Shown: in pieces, positions 1 to 5,596 of the stretch
How the letters are laid out: each line of letters starts with the position of its first letter
How positions within the stretch are numbered: position 1 is the stretch's first letter
Assembly (NCBI GenBank): GCA_905236955.1
Contig: CAJOQW010000052.1
Coordinates: 1-6,509 of the forward strand
Origin: an uncultured Bacteroidales bacterium
GTDB taxonomy: Bacteria; Bacteroidota; Bacteroidia; Bacteroidales; UBA932
Direction: 5' to 3'
DNA length: 6,509 nucleotides
Position numbers and translations under genes: made by a program
The notes under the pieces: model-generated
The model's input: the letters and a program-made list of their open reading frames with translations, nothing else
The model's database searches: none
Told to the model about the DNA's origin: nothing

Positions 1-5
1 ATATA

Positions 6-37
6 CCGGCAGACGAGGGCGGCCCGCCCGATGCCGG
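6..37. repeat. GC-rich interrupted inverted repeat beyond the operon end
   Basis: CCGGCA (6-11) is repeated inverted as TGCCGG (32-37), and inside it GGGCG (17-21) pairs with CGCCC (25-29) around a GCC loop, giving an 11-pair hairpin with an asymmetric internal bulge. No U-tract follows within the window on either strand (minus strand continues as TATAT to the edge). It may be a transcript-end structure, part of a neighbouring gene that extends past the left edge, or chance in GC-rich DNA. The rest of positions 1-99 holds no gene I can support. Confidence 0.3.
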
Positions 38-68
38 GGGGTAGGTTGCGAAGATAAATGGCAGATTC

Positions 69-94
69 AAAAACAGAAACCGGCTTATGGTTCC
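69..94 (-). terminator. Possible intrinsic terminator after glsB
   Basis: On the minus strand, 5 bases after the glsB stop, GGAACC (94-89) can pair with GGUUUC (81-76) around a 7-base loop, with one G-U wobble, followed at once by UGUUUUUG (75-68). The stem is short and only moderately stable, but its place right after the last gene and the U-rich tail fit a rho-independent terminator reading leftward. On the plus strand the same stem has an A-C mismatch, so it is strand-specific. Confidence 0.4.
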
Positions 95-99
95 ACCTT

Positions 100-1176
100 T
101 TATTTTTTATCTTCCGCTTCCTTCGCGGCATTACGCCTGTTCTTGAAACGTTCGAACACCTTGTCGCGTACCTGGTTGCGGCGTCGGATGAATTTTTCGG
201 TAGTCTCGGGTTTCAGCCTCGGGAACCTGGCAGAAAGCCTTTCCTTCCACTCTCCGAGGAAAGAATTGGCATGGCGGTCCCTCTTTTCCGGATACATCTC
301 ATTGTAGCAGACCAGTATTCCGGTTTCTTCCACATCCGAGAACTCCTCGTTGATCGCGGTACCCAGCATCTTCATGGTGGAAGAGGTGTTCATGTATGAA
401 TTCACCAAAGGCGGGATTTGAGTGCCCAGTTGGCGGACGGCGTCCTTAAGGTTGCGATAATCCGACTTGAAGTCCTGGTCCTTGAGTATAAGGTCCATCA
501 AGCGTGGATTCGTTTCGGGCATGCAGGGCTTGATAGGACGCACCAGTTCCTCGGGATCGGGAAAATGTTTCCACAGGAAATGAAGGATTAGGTCGCGGGA
601 AAGGCGGTCGTACGACGGATACATGGTCATCTTCCCGAAGAAATAGATTATCTGCGGATGATGCAGGGCCACCGTGGCAATGCCGTCCCAAAGATTGTCC
701 AGGGAGAAAAGGGCTTTGGCCCCTGCCTTGGAACTCTGGTAGTCGGGAGATACGAAACTGCGTCCCAGTTCCATGACATGAGGCATGTATTCCTTGATGA
801 AGACGTCGCTGAAACGGAACATGTGGGCAGTGGCCAGTTTCGGCTGGCCGTTTTCATCGTAGGTGACATCGGAGCCGAGAATGTAGCGGTACCCGCCGAG
901 GATGGCTTCGGCATCCGGATCCCAAACGACCAACTGCTTGTATGGGACGGGCATGGTATCGAATTCGTCTATGTCGGCGCTCAATCCGCTGCTTCCCCCG
1001 GCCTGGCGGAATGAAATCTCGCGCAGGCGGCCCACCTCAAGCATGACGTTGGGGGAATCATGGGCATCTATGATGTAGATTTCGTTGCCGCCCTTGTTCG
1101 TGTTGCGTAGTTTCTTGTCCGGCGTAAGTTCCGCCTTCAGCAGGTCCACGCTTACAGGGTCGATGATCTTTTCCAT
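100..1176 (-). CDS. glsB: GNAT-fold N-acyltransferase, probable glycine lipid synthase subunit GlsB
   Basis: The 358-residue product looks like the OlsB/hemolysin-type acyltransferase family (Acetyltransf_5). Its core runs from VGRLREISFRQAG (48-60) through QLVVWDPDAEAILGGYRYI (81-99) to ELGRSFVSPDYQ (136-147), the family's hallmark block, and on to ALHHPQIIYFFGKMTMYPSY (170-189). In the glycine lipid pathway GlsB transfers a 3-hydroxy fatty acyl group to the amino group of glycine, giving the commendamide-type N-acyl-glycine that GlsA then O-acylates. The C-terminus (about 330-358) is strongly basic and probably helical, which may help membrane contact. The same frame stays open for 82 codons upstream, but that stretch is a low-complexity shadow inside glsA; the Met at 1176, four bases after the glsA stop, begins recognisable protein. 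Substrate (glycine rather than ornithine or another amine) is inferred from phylum and gene pairing, not from visible residues. Confidence 0.8.
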   Translation of the reverse strand: MEKIIDPVSVDLLKAELTPDKKLRNTNKGGNEIYIIDAHDSPNVMLEVGRLREISFRQAGGSSGLSADIDEFDTMPVPYKQLVVWDPDAEAILGGYRYILGSDVTYDENGQPKLATAHMFRFSDVFIKEYMPHVMELGRSFVSPDYQSSKAGAKALFSLDNLWDGIATVALHHPQIIYFFGKMTMYPSYDRLSRDLILHFLWKHFPDPEELVRPIKPCMPETNPRLMDLILKDQDFKSDYRNLKDAVRQLGTQIPPLVNSYMNTSSTMKMLGTAINEEFSDVEETGILVCYNEMYPEKRDRHANSFLGEWKERLSARFPRLKPETTEKFIRRRNQVRDKVFERFKNRRNAAKEAEDKK

Positions 1177-1180
1177 GGTC

Positions 1181-2014
1181 CTATAGCTTATATACCTCTT
1201 CCCGCACCCACTGTGCCCAGTCGTAAGCCGACCTGGACTCGTCGAAGGCAGAGGAAGGAACGGGTTTTCCAAATATGATCTTGTACTTTCCGTGACGGGC
1301 ACGATAGAGTTCGTCCGGAAGCAGGAGCATGGCGAAGTTGAACTTGAGCTTGAGCCACTTGCAAAGGGAAGCAACATTGTAGAAACGTTTGCTGTTCCTG
1401 CCCACGAAGTGTACGGGCACAACGTAGCGCCCGCTCTGGATGCTCATCTTGATGAAGTTCTTGCTCCATGCGATATCCTGTATCTTGCCGTCTATCTTTC
1501 GGGAGCAGAGCCCCGCCGGACATACTATCACGTTATTGTCGGACTGATACATCTGCCGTACCAGCAAAGGCAGGTTGCGGGACTGGCCCCCCGTCTTGTT
1601 TATGGGGATGCATAGCGGGGCCAGGCCCTTGAGGAACATCAGGAAGTCGTTGACCATCACCTTGACGTTCTCCCCGAAATGGTTACCGATCACGCTGACG
1701 AGAGCGATTCCGTCAACGCCTCCGAGAGGATGGTTGCTGGCGAATGTCATGAGCGAACCTTCCGGAACTTCCACATTCCCGAGACCTTCCACCTCGATGT
1801 CGATGTCAAGATATTTGAGAGCCTCGGTGCAGAACTCCACACCTTCATAGCCGCGGGTGAAGAAGCCGTTCAAGTAATCCTGATGGATAAAACGCTTCAG
1901 CCAGTTAATGAACCACCTGGGGATTTTCTTGCCGGGAAACTTGGTCGCGACGATCTTGTCCAGGTCTATTTCGAGCTCGGGATGCCTTTCCATATGTCGG
2001 GTTTCAGTACTCAT
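1181..2014 (-). CDS. glsA: PlsC-type O-acyltransferase, probable glycine lipid synthase subunit GlsA
   Basis: The 277-residue product belongs to the lysophosphatidic-acid acyltransferase (PlsC/LPLAT) superfamily. The catalytic motif is in SNHPLGGVDG with H95 and D101, i.e. H-x5-D rather than the classic H-x4-D. Block III appears as CPAGLCSRK (165-173) in place of FPEGTRS, and block IV as VPVHFVGRNS (199-208); GKPVP (249-253) is also typical. There is no clear transmembrane helix; the basic, aromatic segment 28-45 and hydrophobic 123-137 could contact the membrane. In B. thetaiotaomicron a PlsC-like/GNAT-like gene pair (glsA/glsB) makes glycine lipids, GlsA adding the second acyl chain to the hydroxyl of N-acyl-glycine, as OlsA does for ornithine lipids. 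The adjacent GNAT gene 4 bases downstream supports this reading. A general 1-acylglycerol-phosphate acyltransferase is the alternative. Start at 2014 follows the rimO stop by 15 bases; a Met at 1993 is a second choice. Confidence 0.8.
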   Translation of the reverse strand: MSTETRHMERHPELEIDLDKIVATKFPGKKIPRWFINWLKRFIHQDYLNGFFTRGYEGVEFCTEALKYLDIDIEVEGLGNVEVPEGSLMTFASNHPLGGVDGIALVSVIGNHFGENVKVMVNDFLMFLKGLAPLCIPINKTGGQSRNLPLLVRQMYQSDNNVIVCPAGLCSRKIDGKIQDIAWSKNFIKMSIQSGRYVVPVHFVGRNSKRFYNVASLCKWLKLKFNFAMLLLPDELYRARHGKYKIIFGKPVPSSAFDESRSAYDWAQWVREEVYKL

Positions 2015-2015
2015 A

Positions 2016-2023
2016 CAAATATA
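2016..2023 (-). promoter_or_regulatory. Possible Bacteroidota -7 element (TATATTTG) before glsA
   Basis: The 15-base gap between the rimO stop and the glsA ATG reads, on the minus strand, seven T's and then TATATTTG, a full match to the Bacteroidota -7 consensus TAnnTTTG. Weakness: no TTTG box sits at the usual 19-21 base spacing upstream; the nearest TTG triplets are 14 and 23 bases away. A start site about 5-10 bases downstream would fall at or within the annotated start codon, so it would give a leaderless message or favour the Met eight codons in (1993). It may be chance in an AT-rich gap. Confidence 0.3.
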
Positions 2024-2029
2024 AAAAAA

Positions 2030-3331
2030 TTATAGGACAAGATGTGCAACAAGATCGTAATCGAGGGCCTCAGTGATGCGGACGTTCACGAATTCTCCCA
2101 CAAGCGATTGCAAATCAGTCCCTTCCGGACAGGAAACGATTATTTCCCCGTCCACTTCAGGACTCTCGTACCCGCTGCGGGCGACGAGCCTGCCGTCCAT
2201 CACGGAGTCTACCAGCACCCGGTACTCCTTGCCGACACGGGACTCGTTGAACTCCGCTGAAATGCCTTTCTGAAGTTCCATGAGGATGTCATAGCGGTGC
2301 TGCTTCTCTTCCGGGGAGACATCATCCTGAAGATGCTCCGCACCCCAGGTGCCTTCTTCTTCGGAATACTTGAATGCACCGAGCCTCTCGAAACGGGCTT
2401 CGCTTACGAAATCGAGCAGTTCCCCGAACTCCGAAGGGCCTTCGCCAGGATGGCCTACTATAAGGGTGGTGCGCAGCACCACACCGGGGATGCGCTCCCT
2501 CATGCGGCTGACAAGTGACCTGATACGGGCTCCGTCCACGCTGCGGTGCATGTCCGCAAGCACTTTGTCGGATATATGCTGGAGCGGGATGTCCAGATAC
2601 CGGCAAATCTTGGGATTTGAAGCCATCGCGTCGATGACATCTTCCGGAAAACCTTCCGGATAGGAATAATGCACCCTTATCCATTCAATGCCGGGAACCT
2701 GTGAGAGAGCCTCCAGGACATCGGCCAGGCGTCTCCTGCCATACAGGTCCAGACCATAATAAGTGGTGTCCTGGGCTATGAGTATCAGTTCCTTCACTCC
2801 TCTGGCGGCAAGTCCTTCCGCCTCTCGCACGATGCGCTCCAACGGTACCGAACGGTGCGCCCCCCGTATCAAGGGTATGGCGCAGTAGGAACAACGCCGG
2901 TCGCAGCCTTCGGAAATCTTGAGATAGGAGTATGGGCCTCCCCCGAAACGGCGGCTTGTGCGCAGGCTGTCTTCCGGGACGGCCCCAAGCGCCCCCACCA
3001 GGGGATCGAGGTCGCGGGCTCCGAACCAGGCATCCACCTCCGGGATCAGAGCCGGCAATTCCGAAGCATAACGCTGGCTCAGGCATCCGAAGGCGAAAAG
3101 ACGGCCTGCCTGCCCGGCACTCCGTCTTCCAGCCTGTTCCAGAAGGGCATTGATGCTTTCCTCCTTGGCGTCACCTATGAACCCGCAGGTATTCACGAGC
3201 AGATAATCGACCGGGCCCGACCAGTCTTCCGGGAGGATCTTAAAAGCATCCTCCGGCAACTGGGCGAGCAGATGCTCGGTGTCCACAGTATTCTTGGAAC
3301 AACCGAGGGTGATTACCTGTACGCTCTTCAT
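2030..3331 (-). CDS. rimO: Ribosomal protein S12 methylthiotransferase RimO
   Basis: The 433-residue product is a complete methylthiotransferase of the RimO/MiaB family. The N-terminal UPF0004 domain has its three cluster cysteines C11 (GCSKN), C49 (NTCGF) and C83 (GCLSQRY). The radical SAM domain has C143, C147 and C150 (CDRRCSYC), with IAQDTTYYG (185-193), SYPEGFP (223-229) and YLDIPLQHISDKVL (245-258). A TRAM domain forms the end (about 364-432, with SGYESPEVDG). RimO, rather than the tRNA enzyme MiaB, is indicated by IAQDTTYYG and the YSYPEGFP form. The known reaction adds a methylthio group to the beta carbon of a conserved aspartate of S12, using SAM and two 4Fe-4S clusters. I chose MKSVQVITLG as the start because it places the first cysteine motif at the usual distance and its ATG overlaps the coaE stop by one base (TGATG); the 25 codons further upstream are an Arg/Gly-rich shadow of the coaE end. 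Confidence 0.96.
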   Translation of the reverse strand: MKSVQVITLGCSKNTVDTEHLLAQLPEDAFKILPEDWSGPVDYLLVNTCGFIGDAKEESINALLEQAGRRSAGQAGRLFAFGCLSQRYASELPALIPEVDAWFGARDLDPLVGALGAVPEDSLRTSRRFGGGPYSYLKISEGCDRRCSYCAIPLIRGAHRSVPLERIVREAEGLAARGVKELILIAQDTTYYGLDLYGRRRLADVLEALSQVPGIEWIRVHYSYPEGFPEDVIDAMASNPKICRYLDIPLQHISDKVLADMHRSVDGARIRSLVSRMRERIPGVVLRTTLIVGHPGEGPSEFGELLDFVSEARFERLGAFKYSEEEGTWGAEHLQDDVSPEEKQHRYDILMELQKGISAEFNESRVGKEYRVLVDSVMDGRLVARSGYESPEVDGEIIVSCPEGTDLQSLVGEFVNVRITEALDYDLVAHLVL

Positions 3332-3756
3332 CACGCTTCGCCGGATTCCTCCCCTTCCTCCTCGACGAAATCGAGTGACGCGAACTTTTTGAGGTCCTTG
3401 TACCACTCCACAATCTTGCGCATGTGGGACACGTAGAAGCGCTCTGAATCGTAATTGGGGACAGCCTTCCCGAAGAGTTCCTTCAGGGCTGCGTCGTCAC
3501 CCTTTGTGGCGGGAGCCTCGGCTCCGTCCAGGGCCTTGTCAATGGCCATGAACACATCCTTGATCTTGAGTTCGCCGTCCGCCGTATAAATGGCTATGTC
3601 GGCGAGGGTTGTAACCCTGCTGCGTGAATCGAAGACCGTGCGGTGCCCGTCTTCGAGGGACTCGGCGATGACCGAGTTGTTACGGGCAAGTGCGAGGTAG
3701 CGGAAGAGGCCGTGCTGGCCGGCTACCGAAAGAATCTTGCTGAGATCTGTTTTCAT
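3331..3756 (-). other. DUF5606 domain part of the CoaE fusion, possible internal start at 3756
   Basis: This marks the C-terminal domain of the coaE gene, from the Met codon at 3756 to the stop. The stretch of about 141 residues has the length and N-terminus (MKTDLSKIL) expected of a free-standing DUF5606 protein. It could therefore be made either as part of the fusion or separately by internal initiation; the sequence alone does not decide. No Shine-Dalgarno-like sequence lies before the codon, which is uninformative in Bacteroidota. The last ten residues are almost all acidic or small. Assignment to DUF5606 is from recall of the family pattern, not from a search. Confidence 0.72.
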
Positions 3757-4278
3757 GATATCGTTCAATATTTTGTCTATTTTCTCGTGTAATTCCTTTA
3801 TCGAAGAATCGTTTTCCAGGATGCGGTCCGCCCTGGAAAGGTCTGCCGGCATCTGGGAGCCTTCCCTTTCCGTCACCTTCGGGTTCCTTGCAATGCGCAT
3901 GTCCCGAGGGGCCGAGACCAGCCACACCTTGTCATAGGTGCCGTCGAAAGCGGGCTTCTCCAAGGCAATGGCCGATTCGATGAAAAGCAGAGGTGAATGC
4001 TGCTCTTCCTTCCATGAGGCCAGGTCCTTCAGCACCTCCGGATAGACCACTTTTTCCAGGGCGGCCCTTTTCACCGGGTCCTTGAAGATGACGGATATTC
4101 CGGCGAAAGGAACGCCCGTTGCTTCTTCCACCCTCTCCACGAGGCCGGGCACGGAAGAATAAAGGGCTTTCGTACGGGAGTCGCTGTCATAGACAGGATA
4201 GCCTTTGGAGGCCAGATACCTGCATACTTCCGACTTGCCGCTGCCAATGGCGCCCGTTATGAGGATGGTCTCATTCAT
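3331..4278 (-). CDS. coaE: Dephospho-CoA kinase fused in frame to a DUF5606 domain
   Basis: The 315-residue product has two parts. Residues 1-174 are a CoaE kinase, which phosphorylates the 3' hydroxyl of dephospho-CoA using ATP, the last step of coenzyme A synthesis. Visible motifs are the P-loop GAIGSGKS (9-16), the DSD at 31-33, LLFIESAI (97-104), VSAPRDMRIAR (121-131) and SQMP (141-144) with ADRILEND (150-157). Residues 175-315 match the DUF5606 family (DLSKILSVAGQHGLF at 178-192, DIAIYTADGE at 227-236, PNYDSERFYVSHMRKIVEWY at 274-293), usually a separate small gene just after coaE in Bacteroidales; its function is unknown. There is no stop between the parts: the codons run through N-D-I-M-K-T. 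Met175 (3756) sits where a separate DUF5606 protein would begin, so an internal start remains possible. The kinase part is divergent: YP (79-80) instead of the usual HP, and the lid between RIAR and SQMP is several residues short. The ATG at 4278 is preferred to one six codons upstream because it begins directly at the P-loop strand and overlaps the ybbR end. The tail is acidic (EEEGEESGEA). Confidence 0.88.
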   Translation of the reverse strand: MNETILITGAIGSGKSEVCRYLASKGYPVYDSDSRTKALYSSVPGLVERVEEATGVPFAGISVIFKDPVKRAALEKVVYPEVLKDLASWKEEQHSPLLFIESAIALEKPAFDGTYDKVWLVSAPRDMRIARNPKVTEREGSQMPADLSRADRILENDSSIKELHEKIDKILNDIMKTDLSKILSVAGQHGLFRYLALARNNSVIAESLEDGHRTVFDSRSRVTTLADIAIYTADGELKIKDVFMAIDKALDGAEAPATKGDDAALKELFGKAVPNYDSERFYVSHMRKIVEWYKDLKKFASLDFVEEEGEESGEA

Positions 4279-5200
4279 TTTCGAGACTTTCCACACATTC
4301 CACCACCTGAGGGTCGATCCGGCATTCCATCACCCCTTTCGGGAGCGGGTCGTGCCTTACCACACAACGGCCTGTGATGCTGCCCTGGAACTCGTCGTAG
4401 TCCACATAGCAACCCACTATTCCGGCAGGATCGGTGATGATGGGGAAAACGCATTTGAAAACGACTTCGGCGGTGGTGGGATACGACCTGAGGATTATCC
4501 CCGAGGGGACATTGCGGACAGCTATGGGCAGGGATGCCTTGAGTTCGACGTATCTCGACACTTCGAATGAATACTCGACCTTGTCGTCGGACAATCTCAC
4601 ACCCGTCGGAGTTTCCAGCCTGGCTTCACCGTGGGTATTACTGTGTATGTCACTCAGCGAGATGGTGCGGGTATAAACTTCCTCAATCCTGCCTATCACC
4701 TCGGATGGACCGTACACGATAACGGAGTCGGGCCTTACGAGCAGTTGGGAGGCCAGGGAGTACTGAGGTCGGAAGGAGAGCAGTTTGACGGGACGGACCG
4801 GCACCTTTTTGTTGTTTTCCGGTATGAAACGGAAGGATGCGCGGTCGAAGAGGAAGGACTCCACCTTAACCCCCGGTCCGAAGATGCTCTCGGCATAGCG
4901 GAGAAGCTGCGAAGAAGAGATGCTGTAATAGTCCCCGTCCGAGTGAGCGAGGTCGTCTGCAGAGAACCGGACCACCGTACTTCCCCTGCGCAAGGCGATG
5001 CGCAGGAGCCGAAAACCGGATGCGGTGCACCGCGCCGACATGGTTACGGCGTCACTGGACCGGCCGGCCCTGCCCTCGATGTTGCTTTCGGCCACGACCT
5101 CTTGGCTCACAATGTCGGTGTGGGCCTGAGAAAGGTTGTAGATGAGCCAGATACTGGCAGACAGGAACAGACACAGAAGAAATGAGGTCCATCTCTTCAT
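4271..5200 (-). CDS. YbbR-like domain protein, membrane anchored
   Basis: The 309-residue product starts with MKRW and a single hydrophobic helix (about residues 5-22), followed directly by a long extracytoplasmic part without further membrane segments. Residues about 132-184 (from KVPVRPVKLL to RTISLSDI) look like a YbbR repeat, with the typical pattern of a VRPDSVIVYGP strand and the following ISL(S)D turn; weaker repeat-like material lies on either side. In Firmicutes the related YbbR/CdaR protein regulates the diadenylate cyclase CdaA; whether Bacteroidota members do this is unknown, and no cyclase gene is in this window. I chose the Met at 5200 because the 24 codons upstream in the same frame overlap the yajC end and are low-complexity Ser/Arg. 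The gene overlaps coaE by 8 bases (ATGAATGA), suggesting translational coupling. Identification rests on domain pattern and gene order rather than on high sequence conservation. Confidence 0.85.
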   Translation of the reverse strand: MKRWTSFLLCLFLSASIWLIYNLSQAHTDIVSQEVVAESNIEGRAGRSSDAVTMSARCTASGFRLLRIALRRGSTVVRFSADDLAHSDGDYYSISSSQLLRYAESIFGPGVKVESFLFDRASFRFIPENNKKVPVRPVKLLSFRPQYSLASQLLVRPDSVIVYGPSEVIGRIEEVYTRTISLSDIHSNTHGEARLETPTGVRLSDDKVEYSFEVSRYVELKASLPIAVRNVPSGIILRSYPTTAEVVFKCVFPIITDPAGIVGCYVDYDEFQGSITGRCVVRHDPLPKGVMECRIDPQVVECVESLENE

Positions 5201-5210
5201 GGCTGGCGTA

Positions 5211-5594
5211 TCAATATTTCTCCTGCTTCTCGGGTTTCTGCGGCTGCTGCTGGACCGAAGGCTGGGCGCCATCGGTGAAGTCGCGCTGGATGGAGTTCTT
5301 GTCGACGCGGAGTTTCACATCCCCGTCCACCTTGATGAGGACGGTCCTGTCCTGGATTTCCTGGACGGTTCCGTAGATTCCGCCTGCGGTGACTACCTTG
5401 TCGCCTTTCTTGAGGGAATTGCGGAAGTTCTCCATTTCCTTCTGCTGCTTGCGCTGGGGACGGATCATGAAGAGCCACATGACCACGAACATGAGGATTA
5501 TCATGAGCCAGAAGCCCATGCCGCCGCCTGCGGACTGGCCCTGAGCCGCCGGAGCGGATGCCTGGGCCTGGAGCAATGTAAAAAGCAAATTCAT
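5211..5594 (-). CDS. yajC: Preprotein translocase subunit YajC
   Basis: The 127-residue product has the YajC layout: a short N-terminal segment, one membrane helix (about residues 27-44, GFWLMIILMFVVMWLFM), the hallmark IRPQRKQQKEM directly after it (44-54), then the cytoplasmic core with LKKGDKVVTAGGIYGTV (61-77). In the family, YajC is a small inner-membrane protein that associates with SecDF and the SecYEG translocon and is not essential. Residues 11-25 form a Ala/Gly/Gln-rich linker before the helix, and the C-terminus (about 110-127) is a Gln/Pro/Lys-rich disordered tail. The start is fixed by the 2-base gap after the nusB stop. ybbR begins 10 bases downstream. The order nusB-yajC-ybbR-coaE is familiar from Bacteroidales genomes. 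Confidence 0.95.
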   Translation of the reverse strand: MNLLFTLLQAQASAPAAQGQSAGGGMGFWLMIILMFVVMWLFMIRPQRKQQKEMENFRNSLKKGDKVVTAGGIYGTVQEIQDRTVLIKVDGDVKLRVDKNSIQRDFTDGAQPSVQQQPQKPEKQEKY

Positions 5595-5596
5595 GA

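Noticed and set aside
1177..1422. 82-codon N-terminal extension of the glsB frame
   Set aside because: It lies wholly inside glsA in another frame on the same strand and is low-complexity Ser/Pro/Thr; recognisable protein begins at the Met at 1176, four bases after the glsA stop.
2685..3086. Same-strand 133-codon frame within rimO, rich in Gly, Pro and Arg
   Set aside because: Composition is typical of an out-of-frame reading of GC-rich coding DNA, and rimO is intact across the whole stretch.
3332..3406. 25-codon upstream extension of the rimO frame
   Set aside because: It overlaps the coaE-DUF5606 end out of frame and is Arg/Gly-rich; starting at 3331 gives the normal distance to the first cysteine motif and the TGATG overlap.
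2855..3436. Plus-strand open frame of 193 codons opposite rimO
   Set aside because: It lies opposite the conserved RimO cluster-binding regions; such long antisense frames are expected in fairly GC-rich genes.
3831..3910. A compensated frameshift as the cause of the short CoaE lid
   Set aside because: I read the other minus-strand frame through this stretch and did not see the usual lid residues there; a short in-frame deletion explains the sequence better.
4631..5185. Plus-strand open frame of 184 codons opposite ybbR
   Set aside because: No recognisable motif, an evident shadow of ybbR codon structure, and the minus-strand reading is clearly a membrane-anchored YbbR protein.
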